Assembly: GCA_043784605.1 (NCBI GenBank)
Contig: JAYVYD010000213.1
Coordinates: 1-24,398, forward strand
DNA: 24,398 nucleotides
Origin: JANYHY01 sp043784605
GTDB lineage: Bacteria; Myxococcota_A; Polyangia; Polyangiales; Polyangiaceae
Direction of reading: 5' to 3'
Every line of letters starts with the position of its first letter. Positions within the stretch are counted from its first letter, which is position 1. This document shows positions 1 to 7,177 of the stretch, one piece after another. Position numbers and translations under genes: made by a program. The notes under the pieces are model-generated. The model worked only from the letters and a program-made list of their open reading frames with translations. It ran no database searches and was not told where the DNA came from.

Positions 1-504
1 GGCAATCCGAGGGACGCATTCCGACTCGGCGCGGGCGCGCAGCTCTTCATCCCCAATGGCTTGCGCTCGGATTACCTCACCGACGGCACCTACCGAGCGA
101 TGTTCCGGGCGCTGTTCGCCGGAGACGTGAGCTGCCTCACGTACGCGGGTCACCTCGGCGTGCACGTTAGGCCCCTCGACGACCCGTCGGCGCCGTGGAC
201 GCCTCACGGCAGCGAGTTCATCTTCGGTGTGGCCGCGGGGCCGCGTGTCCTCGTGGGGTCTGGCCTTCATCACGCACTCGTCGTCGGTCCCGAGATCTAT
301 GGGGCGACTGCGGTCTCTTCGTTCTTCAGCGGACCCTCCACCGCGCTCGAGGCGCTGGTCTCGACGCGCTTGGAGGGTGTCGGCGAAGGCCCGCAGCTAC
401 GTCTCAAGGTGGGCGCCGGCGCGGGCATCAATCCTTACTTCGGCGAGCCCGAGTGGCGCGTGGTCTTCGGTGTCGAAGTGTTCGATCAGAGCGCTAGCCG
501 CTAG
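1..504 (+). CDS. Outer-membrane beta-barrel protein, 3' part only
   Basis: The reading frame is open from the first base, so the 5' end lies outside the window; 167 residues are visible. Short alternating hydrophobic/polar stretches separated by Gly-rich turns suggest a transmembrane beta-barrel (for example LGAGAQLFIPNG near the start, VVGPEIYGAT in the middle, and RLKVGAGAGINPYFGEPEWR near the end). The pattern resembles the barrel half of myxobacterial OmpA-family proteins, but the frame stops right after the last strand and no OmpA peptidoglycan-binding domain follows. It would sit in the outer membrane. The gene is convergent with the M28 peptidase gene, with 3 nt between them. The family link is from memory of similar proteins; the function is unknown. 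Confidence 0.7.
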   Translation, partial: GNPRDAFRLGAGAQLFIPNGLRSDYLTDGTYRAMFRALFAGDVSCLTYAGHLGVHVRPLDDPSAPWTPHGSEFIFGVAAGPRVLVGSGLHHALVVGPEIYGATAVSSFFSGPSTALEALVSTRLEGVGEGPQLRLKVGAGAGINPYFGEPEWRVVFGVEVFDQSASR

Positions 505-507
505 CGC
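491..507. terminator. Perfect hairpin over two convergent stop codons
   Basis: GCGCTAG (491-497) and CTAGCGC (501-507) are exact inverted repeats around a CCG loop, giving a 7-bp stem. The stem contains the TAG of the upstream barrel gene and abuts the stop codon of the convergent peptidase gene. Symmetry means it could act on transcripts from both sides. There is no clear T-run on either side, so intrinsic termination is only plausible. Confidence 0.45.
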
Positions 508-1911
508 CTAATTCGTCGCGGTTACGTCCAGCGCTCCGGCGGGGACGACGCAGGCGCTGTCGTCGCATCGGTACTCTGGATAGGCAAATAGCGATTCGTG
601 TCCCGCCGCATCCACGGCCGCGACCGAGACGAAATAGGGCACGCCAGGGTCGATGCCGAGCTCACTCGCGCTCGGGCTCGCAGTCGTCGTGCGCGCGGGG
701 ACTCTCATGCGATAGAAATTCTCGGTGACGGGTCGAGCCGCCAATACGTAGTGATCGACCTTGCCGCTCGCGGGCGTCACCCAAGTAAAAACTGGCGAGG
801 CTGCGCTCCCCGAGCCCCCGAACGAAGCCGGCGCAGACGGAGCTCTCGCCAAGCTCGCGCCGACGGCGATGACGAGCCGCGCGATGTTCGCCGTGTAATC
901 GGGAGTCACGTAGTTGAATAAGTCGTCCGGGCTGTGTTGGTGCGCGAGCGTCTCGACGGGCTCGATAAAGCGCACACCCGGGTAGCCCTGCGCAATGAAG
1001 GGCTCGTGGTCGCCGCCGCGGCCGGGGCGATCCTCGCGCAGCTTGGGGAGCATGGTCATCGCCGGGACGTACGCGCCGCCCCACGTGCCGACGAATCGCA
1101 TGAGGCCGCGCGAGGGAGAGGTGTTGTCCGTAGTGCCGTCCCCCGCAAGAAGCTCACGAGGTGTCCCCGGCGAGTAGAGGCGGAACTGCTTTTGAGCCGT
1201 CGCGTCGTTCGACGTGGAGTCGCCGCCGACGATGTCGCAGTTGAGCATCGCTTCCACAGCCGCCCCGGGAAACAAGGTGCCGATGGCCTTCGCGAGCGCG
1301 GCCGATCCCACGAGCCCCTGCTCCTCACCGGCGAACGCGACGAAGAGCAGCGACGCGTCGAACGTCTGTCCCACCATCGCGTTGGCCGCCTCGAGCACGA
1401 CGGCCGTCTGCGAGCCGGAGTCGTTGGCGCCGGGCGCAGCGGAGGTCCCGTCGGACACACTGACGGGGCGAGAGTCGTAGTGACCGCCGATGACGACGAG
1501 TCGATTCGGATGCGTCGCGCTCGGCCAATAGGCGATCACGTCATGTCGCTTCGCGGTCGTCGCGCAGCCGGTCTGGTCGTACGCGAAGAGCTGCACCTGC
1601 GCGCCAGGGAGAGCGGTCAGCCGCGTTTGGATCCAGTCACGTGCGGCGCCGATCCCTTGCGTGGTGAGGCTGGCGTCGGAGCAGGAGCTCCTCGTTCCGA
1701 AGGCGACCAGCGTCTTGATGTTCGTGGCGATGCGCGCGCTGTCCGTAGAAGAGAGCATCGAAGTGATGCTCGGATCGAGCGTCAAGGCATGCGCGGCGGC
1801 GTCCTTGACGGGCGCGCCGTCGGCGACCGGAGCAACCACTGCTGGCGAGCTCGTGTCTTTGCACGACATCACGACCAACATGACGAAGCACGCCCCTAAA
1901 GCTCTTGCCAT
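508..1911 (-). CDS. M28-family zinc aminopeptidase lipoprotein with C-terminal FN3-like domain
   Basis: A predicted secreted or lipid-anchored metallo-aminopeptidase of 467 aa. The N-terminus has a short signal ending VVMSC (Cys17), a plausible lipobox. The M28 two-zinc site is readable: His144 in GGHYDS, Asp164 in PGANDSGS, Glu196-Glu197 in FAGEEQG, Asp226 in LNCDIVGG, and His326 in HQHSPDD, with the usual DHEPF segment at 301-305. Residues from about 358 to the end (APSAPASF onward) read as a fibronectin type III-like beta-sandwich, a common accessory module in secreted peptidases. I chose the ATG at 1911 because a TACGCT hexamer lies 7 nt upstream and the signal peptide is compact; an in-frame GTG at 1941 would add 10 residues. 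The natural substrate is unknown. Confidence 0.9.
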   Translation of the reverse strand: MARALGACFVMLVVMSCKDTSSPAVVAPVADGAPVKDAAAHALTLDPSITSMLSSTDSARIATNIKTLVAFGTRSSCSDASLTTQGIGAARDWIQTRLTALPGAQVQLFAYDQTGCATTAKRHDVIAYWPSATHPNRLVVIGGHYDSRPVSVSDGTSAAPGANDSGSQTAVVLEAANAMVGQTFDASLLFVAFAGEEQGLVGSAALAKAIGTLFPGAAVEAMLNCDIVGGDSTSNDATAQKQFRLYSPGTPRELLAGDGTTDNTSPSRGLMRFVGTWGGAYVPAMTMLPKLREDRPGRGGDHEPFIAQGYPGVRFIEPVETLAHQHSPDDLFNYVTPDYTANIARLVIAVGASLARAPSAPASFGGSGSAASPVFTWVTPASGKVDHYVLAARPVTENFYRMRVPARTTTASPSASELGIDPGVPYFVSVAAVDAAGHESLFAYPEYRCDDSACVVPAGALDVTATN

Positions 1912-1918
1912 GGCGACG

Positions 1919-1924
1919 AGCGTA
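1919..1924 (-). promoter_or_regulatory. Putative -10 hexamer of a leaderless transcript (M28 peptidase)
   Basis: TACGCT on the minus strand fits the TAnnnT pattern known from leaderless genes and lies 7 nt before the ATG at 1911. No Shine-Dalgarno sequence is present. The same TACGCT precedes the FG-GAP lipoprotein gene at 12263-12268. Confidence 0.4.
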
Positions 1925-1998
1925 GCTGCGCGAGCCACCACTGGAAATGCCTCGTGCGAAACTCAGGCCCATGCACTGCACGTGCGATTGAAGTGAGG

Positions 1999-2004
1999 TA
2001 GCGT
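1999..2004 (+). promoter_or_regulatory. Putative -10 hexamer of the MFS permease gene
   Basis: TAGCGT fits TAnnnT and ends 11 nt before the ATG at 2016. A GAGGT at 1995-1999 is too far upstream to act as a ribosome binding site for this start. The 104-nt divergent space between 1911 and 2016 also holds the palindrome GCACGTGC at 1978-1985. Confidence 0.3.
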
Positions 2005-2015
2005 CGCCGCGGTCG

Positions 2016-3260
2016 ATGGTCGCTCGTCGTTCTCCCCATCCCGTCGTTTGGACGATCCTCTACGTGCCGTTCGGTGCGCTAGGTGGCTTCGTCAGCATCG
2101 CGCTCACGTTCTTGGCAACCGAACATGGCCTCTCGATCACCGAGGGCTCGTTGTTCAATGGCGCACAGTTCCTCATGTCGTGGCTCAAATGGATTTGGGC
2201 GCCCGCCGTCGACGTGACGCTCACGCCGAAGCGTTGGTACATGCTCGCCACGTCAGGCTCTGCTCTCGGAGTGCTCGGGATGGCGGCGACGCCCATGTCT
2301 CCGAGCACGCTGCCGATCCTGATCGGTATGGTCATCGCCGCGAGCTTCATCAACTCGATCGTGGGGATGTCGGTCGAGGCGATGATCGCGAGCGTGACCA
2401 CGGACGACGAGGCGGGTCGAACCGGTGCGTGGTTTCAGGCCGGAAATTTGGGCGGATCGGCGCTTGGTGGCGGTCTCGCGCTCTACCTGATGAAGGCGCT
2501 GCCTGCGCCGTGGATGTGTGGCGTGATCATCGGCGGCATCTTCGTAGCGTGCAGCGCCGCGCTGCAGTTCGTCCCGCTCGTAGAGGCTCACGCGCGCACG
2601 CTACGTCCGGTCGCCGCCATCAAGGCGGTAGGCACGGCGCTCGTGTCGATGGTCAAGACCAAAGGCGGCCTTCTGTCTGCGGTGCTCTGCCTGTTGCCGA
2701 TCGGCACGGGCGCCGCGCAAGGAGTGATGACGCAATCGAAGGTCGCCGCACACTGGGGCGCGGGCGACACCGAGGTCGAGCTCGTCCAGGGACTCTTCGC
2801 CGGCATCGTGGTGACCATCGGCTGCTTCGCGGGCGGCTGGGTCGCCAAGCGCTTCACTCCGCGAGCCGCCTACTTGATCGCCGGCATCGGCGCAGGCGTC
2901 GTCGCCGTGATCATGGCCTTCGGTCCGAAGACCGTGCCGATGTACGTCGCGTTCAATTTGATCTACGCATTCTCAGTCGGGGCGACCTATCCGCCGTTCA
3001 CCGCGTTCGTGCTCAACGCGATCGGCATCGGCGCGAGCGCAGCGGCGACCAAGTACAACGTGCTCGCGTCACTCGCGAACTTCCCCATCTGGTGGATGGG
3101 GCTGTTGCTAGGACGAATCGCCGATCGCAGCGGCGTCGCGACGATGCTGCTCACCGAGGCCGCGCTCGGCGTCTGCGCGGTCGCCGCGTTCGCGGCCACG
3201 CAGCGCTGGGTCTCTCGAACGAGGCTCCCCGATCGCGATCCCGCCGCCGATGGACGGTGA
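2016..3260 (+). CDS. MFS permease, AmpG/PAT-like
   Basis: A 414-aa integral inner-membrane transporter with roughly twelve hydrophobic segments, the usual size for the major facilitator superfamily. The N-terminal part (GGFVSIALTFLATEHGLS, then a WLKWIWAPAVD segment) and the C-terminal part (KYNVLASLANFPIWWMG) match the arrangement in AmpG-type members of the PAT subfamily. Those carry muropeptides or acetyl-CoA-type substrates into the cytoplasm. The segments MSVEAMIASVT and GAWFQAGNLGGSALGGG are typical of the middle helices. It is divergent from the peptidase gene and 32 nt upstream of a lipoprotein gene. The substrate cannot be read from the sequence; a cell-wall recycling role is an inference from the family. 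Confidence 0.85.
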   Translation: MVARRSPHPVVWTILYVPFGALGGFVSIALTFLATEHGLSITEGSLFNGAQFLMSWLKWIWAPAVDVTLTPKRWYMLATSGSALGVLGMAATPMSPSTLPILIGMVIAASFINSIVGMSVEAMIASVTTDDEAGRTGAWFQAGNLGGSALGGGLALYLMKALPAPWMCGVIIGGIFVACSAALQFVPLVEAHARTLRPVAAIKAVGTALVSMVKTKGGLLSAVLCLLPIGTGAAQGVMTQSKVAAHWGAGDTEVELVQGLFAGIVVTIGCFAGGWVAKRFTPRAAYLIAGIGAGVVAVIMAFGPKTVPMYVAFNLIYAFSVGATYPPFTAFVLNAIGIGASAAATKYNVLASLANFPIWWMGLLLGRIADRSGVATMLLTEAALGVCAVAAFAATQRWVSRTRLPDRDPAADGR

Positions 3261-3273
3261 CGGTCCGGGGTGA

Positions 3274-3279
3274 TACTTT
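3274..3279 (+). promoter_or_regulatory. Possible promoter element before the kinase operon
   Basis: TACTTT (within TGATACTTTT) fits TAnnnT and lies in an AT-rich patch that stands out from the local high GC. It is 13 nt upstream of the lipoprotein ATG at 3293. A second AT-rich hexamer, TAAAAA at 3282-3287, is closer to the start. Either could start the transcript of the lipoprotein-kinase unit. Confidence 0.3.
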
Positions 3280-3292
3280 TCTAAAAAGCGCA

Positions 3293-4042
3293 ATGCAGTT
3301 TCCCACCCGACGCGCACGCACCTTCCTTCAGTGGCTAGCGGTCACCACCGCAGTCTTCGCGTCGGGGTGTGCCGCTATCACGGGGCTGGATCAGTTCGCG
3401 AAAGGCACTGACGACGCGTCGATCGCGGACGCCACCTTCGCAGACCAGAACGCCGACGCCCGCAACGACACCACGGTCGACTCCACGCTGCAGGACACTA
3501 GCCAGGTGGACAGCGACACGCTGGACGCCGGCGCGGACGCCCCCGATACGAGCGACGCTGGGTGCGGTCCCACCAACACGATCGACAACTGCTCGATGTG
3601 CGGCTCCAAGTGCGGCAGCACCAATGTCGCCGACGCGTCGTGCACGGGAACGAGCTGCCAATACGCTTGCAAGACGGGCTACTCGAACTGCGACGCGGCA
3701 CCGCCCGATCTCGGCGGGTGCGAGTGCCCGACGCCCGTGTGCTGCGGTGCGGCCTGCGCGACCGACCATACCAATGGCGTCGGTCAGTCCTTCTACGACT
3801 GCGTGGCCAAGGTGACGTACGACCAACCGCAAGGTCTCAAGGCCTGCACGGCCTACACGGGCAACCAGTTCGCGTGCACCCTGGCGAACTGCAGCAACGA
3901 CGCCGGCGACATGCTCGTGTGCGGCACCATCAACAACAGCTGCGTGTGCTGGGACTACATGGGCGCGAGCGTGGGCCATGTCTACAAGTCGGGCTCGGCG
4001 AGCTGCTTCTGTCCAAGCGCCAACGACCCGACGTGGAACTGA
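3293..4042 (+). CDS. Cys-rich lipoprotein, first gene of the kinase unit
   Basis: The 249-aa product starts with a basic n-region, a hydrophobic stretch and a cysteine at residue 26 (VFASGC), a plausible lipid-attachment site. Then comes the segment AAITGLDQF, a flexible Asp/Ala/Thr-rich linker (about residues 40-85), and a C-terminal region with about 22 cysteines in short spacings (CSMCGSKC, CECPTPVCC, CVCW, CFC). This layout is common in secreted or surface lipoproteins of Polyangia and suggests a disulfide-stabilised extracytoplasmic domain. The frame is open much further upstream through the permease gene, but the signal peptide fixes the start at 3293. It ends 1 nt before the kinase ATG, so the two are probably co-translated. 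An extracytoplasmic partner of the kinase is possible but unproven. Confidence 0.75.
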   Translation: MQFPTRRARTFLQWLAVTTAVFASGCAAITGLDQFAKGTDDASIADATFADQNADARNDTTVDSTLQDTSQVDSDTLDAGADAPDTSDAGCGPTNTIDNCSMCGSKCGSTNVADASCTGTSCQYACKTGYSNCDAAPPDLGGCECPTPVCCGAACATDHTNGVGQSFYDCVAKVTYDQPQGLKACTAYTGNQFACTLANCSNDAGDMLVCGTINNSCVCWDYMGASVGHVYKSGSASCFCPSANDPTWN

Positions 4043-4043
4043 A

Positions 4044-5597
4044 ATGGAAGCGCGGGTCTCACCGAGTCAGCCGCCGAGCTCACCGCTCACTCCCGGCTAC
4101 TTCCTGGACCGCTACGAGCTGCTGTGTCCGCTCGCGGATGGCGGTATGGCCTCGGTGTGGGTCGCGCGGCTGCGCGGCAAGCACGGCTTCGAGAAGCTGC
4201 TCGCGATCAAGACCATCCTGCCGCAGTTCGCGAGCGACGAGCGCTTCCAGGAGATGTTCCTCGACGAGGCGCGCATCGCGTCGCGCATCGAGCACCCCAA
4301 CGTCGCGCAGATCGTCGACCTCGGCGAGCAGCACGACATCACCTACTTGGTCATGGAGTGGGTAGACGGAGACTCGCTCTCGCGGCTCTACCGATCACTG
4401 AAGAAGAAGGGCGTTGAGTTCCCCGCAAACGTGCTGCTGCGCGTCGTCGCGGACGTCTGCGGCGGTTTGCACGCGGCACACGAGCTGAGGGACGACAAAG
4501 GTGTGCTGCTCGGCGTCGTGCATAGAGACGTCTCTCCGCAGAACATCCTCGCGAGCACGCGCGGCGTCGCCAAGCTGATCGACTTTGGCATCGCGAAGGC
4601 GCGCGATCGACTCGGAGGCGAGACCAACTCCGGGTTGATGAAGGGGAAGATTCACTACATGGCGCCCGAGCAAGCGCTCGGCTCCGCGGTGGATCGCCGC
4701 GCGGACGTCTTCGCGATCGGCGCGATCCTCTACCACTACCTCACGGGCGCTCCGCCGTTCGACGGCCCGAACCAGCTCGCGGTCTTGAATCGTCTGAGCT
4801 CCAAGCAGCCGCCGATGCCGCTGCCCAACACCGTTCATCCGGCCGTGACGGCGATCATCAAGCGCTGCCTCGCGTACTCGCCAGATCAGCGCTTTGCGAC
4901 GTCCGAAGAGGTACAGGCTGCCCTCGAGTTGGCGATGGTCGAGGCCCGGCTGACGTGCACGCAGGCGCAGGTCGCCGAGTTCGTCGCAGAGCACGGAGCG
5001 ACTCGCACGGCCTCGCGCAAGGAGGCGATCGATCTAGCGCTGAGCGCGGCAGCAGAGCGCGCGCGCATGCGAGGCGTGCTGCGGCCGAACCCCGAGGTGT
5101 CCGCGACAGGCGTCCTAGCGAGCTCGACGGACTTTCAAAAAACAGGACCCTTCGCGAACGAGCAACCCCCATCGCAGGTGGCACCCTCCGCGTCGTACGC
5201 GACGCTCGGCTCGGCGACGCTCGAGGCTCCGCTCGTGGCGCAACCACCGGCGCCCTCGAGCAAACGAACGCTCGTCTTGATCGCGGCGGCGAGCCTCCTC
5301 ATCGTCGCAGTAGTCGTGCTTTTGTTGGTGGTGACTCACCACAGCGCGCCGACCACCGTTGCCGCCGCCGTCAGCAAGCCCACGAGCGCGAGCCCGCCGA
5401 CCAAGGCCAACGCGCAGCCTCTACCGACGACGAGCACCGATGACATTCCGGTGCTCGAGGCAGACTCGCTCCCGCTCGCGGCGAGCACGGTCACCGCCGT
5501 CAAGCCTCAGCCAAGCGCGCCGGCGTCCACGCCAGTCATGACGACCACGGCAACGCCCACGGCCAGCGCGAAGAGGAGAGGCAGCTATGGGTTCTAG
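4044..5597 (+). CDS. Membrane-anchored Ser/Thr protein kinase
   Basis: A 517-aa Hanks-type kinase with one membrane segment. Kinase domain, about residues 24-300: Gly-loop ADGGMASVW (31-39), ATP lysine Lys56 in LAIKTIL, alpha-C Glu75, catalytic HRDVSPQN (160-167, Asp162), DFG at 180-182 and APE at 207-209. All key catalytic residues are present; the first and third loop glycines are alanine, as in many myxobacterial kinases. A linker leads to one transmembrane helix (about 409-430), then an Ala/Thr/Pro-rich tail that should lie in the periplasm, with no PASTA or other recognisable sensor domain. The start at 4044 is 1 nt after the upstream stop and keeps the usual short N-terminus. The 3' end overlaps the next gene by 11 nt. 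Targets are unknown. Confidence 0.93.
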   Translation: MEARVSPSQPPSSPLTPGYFLDRYELLCPLADGGMASVWVARLRGKHGFEKLLAIKTILPQFASDERFQEMFLDEARIASRIEHPNVAQIVDLGEQHDITYLVMEWVDGDSLSRLYRSLKKKGVEFPANVLLRVVADVCGGLHAAHELRDDKGVLLGVVHRDVSPQNILASTRGVAKLIDFGIAKARDRLGGETNSGLMKGKIHYMAPEQALGSAVDRRADVFAIGAILYHYLTGAPPFDGPNQLAVLNRLSSKQPPMPLPNTVHPAVTAIIKRCLAYSPDQRFATSEEVQAALELAMVEARLTCTQAQVAEFVAEHGATRTASRKEAIDLALSAAAERARMRGVLRPNPEVSATGVLASSTDFQKTGPFANEQPPSQVAPSASYATLGSATLEAPLVAQPPAPSSKRTLVLIAAASLLIVAVVVLLLVVTHHSAPTTVAAAVSKPTSASPPTKANAQPLPTTSTDDIPVLEADSLPLAASTVTAVKPQPSAPASTPVMTTTATPTASAKRRGSYGF

Positions 5598-6585
5598 ATC
5601 CGGTGTCGCGCTGTTGATTGTATCATGCATGGGTCTCACGGCGCCTGCGCTGGCCCAGTCCGCCGCAGACAAAGAGACCGCGCGCTCGCTGATGGACCAG
5701 GGTCTCGAGCTGCGCGAGAAGAAGGACTACAAGGCCGCGCTCGCGCGCTTGGAGGCGGCCGACCAGATCATGCACGTGCCGACGACGGCGCTCGAGGTCG
5801 CGCGCACGCAAGAGGCGTTGGGGCTCCTCGTCGAGTGTCGCGACACGCTCGCGCGCATCGTGTCGTCGATCCCATCGCCGCGAGAGCCGCAACAGTTCAA
5901 GGATGCACGCAAGGCGGCGCAGACCCTCGACGACTCGCTCGAGGCACGCGTGCCGGCGCTCACCGTGAGGGTAAGCGGCGCACCTGCAGGGACGACGCCG
6001 AGCCTCAGCATCGACAACGTCGCCGTGCCGTCGGCTGTGATCGGATTGCCGCGGCGGCTCAACGCAGGGCATCACGTGATGATCGCGACGACGAGCACCT
6101 CCGAAGGTCGCGAGGAGCTCGACATCAGCGAGGGCGAGAGGAAAGAGATCACGATCACGCTCGCGCCGGTCGCGCACGCGACGCCTGTGACTCCCGAACC
6201 GGTCACAGCGCCGCAACCCGTCACGCCCGTTGCGCCGGTGGAGGGTCACCGCTCCTATCTCGTGCCCGCGATCGCGTTCACCGTAGGAGGCGCCGGCTTG
6301 GTCATGGGAGGCGTGACCGGCTTGCTCCTGCTCTCGAAGCAATCGGACCTCACGGCCAGCTGTCCCAACCGCGTCTGCGGTCCGTCGAAGTATGGCGAGC
6401 TCGATTCCGCAAACTTGTTCGCGACGCTCTCCACCGTCGGCTTCATCGTCGGCGGCGTCGGTGTGGCTGTCGGCGTCGTCGCACTCTTGATCGGCAAGCC
6501 CGCATCGCCGGAGCCCGCGCCCGCTGCGGCGCACGTCGTCCCGTGGATCGGTCCGAGCGGCGCAGGTCTCAGCGGCAGCTTCTGA
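5587..6585 (+). CDS. TPR/PEGA-like envelope protein with two C-terminal membrane segments
   Basis: A 332-aa exported protein. The signal sequence ends in PALAQ (cleavage after about Ala23); IVSC at 11-14 could alternatively be a lipobox. Residues 25-120 are helical and TPR-like (KETARSLMDQGLELREKKDY). Residues 122-192 form a beta-rich segment of the PEGA type with a loop GLPRRLNAGHH. A Pro/Thr/Val linker leads to two hydrophobic segments (about 224-250 and 277-303) around a loop with CPNRVC. Proteins of this build often sit beside Ser/Thr kinases in myxobacteria. A good ribosome binding site (AGGAG about 9 nt upstream) lies inside the kinase gene, and the start overlaps that gene by 11 nt. 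It may sense or relay envelope signals with the kinase; that is inference. Confidence 0.8.
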   Translation: MGSRSGVALLIVSCMGLTAPALAQSAADKETARSLMDQGLELREKKDYKAALARLEAADQIMHVPTTALEVARTQEALGLLVECRDTLARIVSSIPSPREPQQFKDARKAAQTLDDSLEARVPALTVRVSGAPAGTTPSLSIDNVAVPSAVIGLPRRLNAGHHVMIATTSTSEGREELDISEGERKEITITLAPVAHATPVTPEPVTAPQPVTPVAPVEGHRSYLVPAIAFTVGGAGLVMGGVTGLLLLSKQSDLTASCPNRVCGPSKYGELDSANLFATLSTVGFIVGGVGVAVGVVALLIGKPASPEPAPAAAHVVPWIGPSGAGLSGSF

Positions 6586-7148
6586 TGGTCGCCAAACCGA
6601 CGCGCGCCAAGATCGCTGATCTCGAAGCACTCCCCGCGCATCACGTCGGCGAGCTCATTTTTGGCGTGCTTCATTCGCATCCAAGACCGGCGATCCCACA
6701 CGCGCACGTCGCAACTGCGCTGGGCGGCGAAATCTTCGGACCGTTCCATCGCGGGCGCGGCGGGCCAGGCGGATGGATCATCTTGGACGAGCCAGAGATT
6801 CATCTCGGTCCCGAGCCAGACGTCGTGGTGCCTGATCTCGCGGGGTGGCGACGTGCGCGGATGGCTCATGCACCCGATGCCGCGTACGTCTCCGTGGCTC
6901 CTGATTGGGTGTGCGAGGTGCTCTCGCCATCCACAGAGGCCATCGATCGCTCGGACAAAATGACGCTCTACGCGCGCGAATCTGTCGGTCACCTATGGCT
7001 CATCGACCCGACCAGCGAGACGCTAGAGGTCTTTCGATTGCACGGCGACGCGTGGCGCATGATCAACACCTGGAACGGCCGCATCACCGTACGCGCGGAG
7101 CCCTTCGACGCGTTCGAACTCGATCTCTCGGTCCTCTGGGATCGCTAA
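6585..7148 (+). CDS. Uma2-family (DUF820) putative PD-(D/E)XK nuclease
   Basis: A 187-aa protein of the Uma2 family, which has a restriction-endonuclease-like fold. Conserved points are visible: Glu23 in VGELIFG, PEPDVVVPD with Asp79, Glu111 in EVLSPSTEAIDR, Lys125 in DKMTLYA, and the closing HLWLIDP segment at 136-142. The catalytic acidic and lysine residues all appear intact. Its ATG overlaps the stop of the upstream gene (TGATG), so it is translationally coupled to the TPR/PEGA gene. Uma2 proteins are often found in many copies with unknown roles. A nuclease in the same tight unit as a kinase is noteworthy but may be chance. The next gene, glgX, is convergent. Confidence 0.88.
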   Translation: MVAKPTRAKIADLEALPAHHVGELIFGVLHSHPRPAIPHAHVATALGGEIFGPFHRGRGGPGGWIILDEPEIHLGPEPDVVVPDLAGWRRARMAHAPDAAYVSVAPDWVCEVLSPSTEAIDRSDKMTLYARESVGHLWLIDPTSETLEVFRLHGDAWRMINTWNGRITVRAEPFDAFELDLSVLWDR

Positions 7149-7177
7149 CGAGCGCACAGCGAAGGTCGGATCAACAA

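Noticed and set aside
3276..3288. CTTTT-CTA-AAAAG inverted repeat before the lipoprotein gene
   Set aside because: Five weak A/T pairs upstream of the operon; more likely part of an AT-rich promoter patch than a hairpin.
2048..3292. Upstream in-frame extension of the Cys-rich lipoprotein through the permease gene
   Set aside because: The extension is Arg/His-rich shadow sequence of the MFS gene; the signal peptide and linker fix the true start at 3293.
5623..6630. Minus-strand frame (335 aa) opposite the TPR/PEGA gene
   Set aside because: Low-complexity Arg-rich translation opposite a gene with a signal peptide, good ribosome binding site and operon context.
6585..7148. Reading the Uma2 protein as part of a restriction-modification system
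   Set aside because: No methyltransferase or specificity gene is nearby, and Uma2 proteins occur alone in many genomes.
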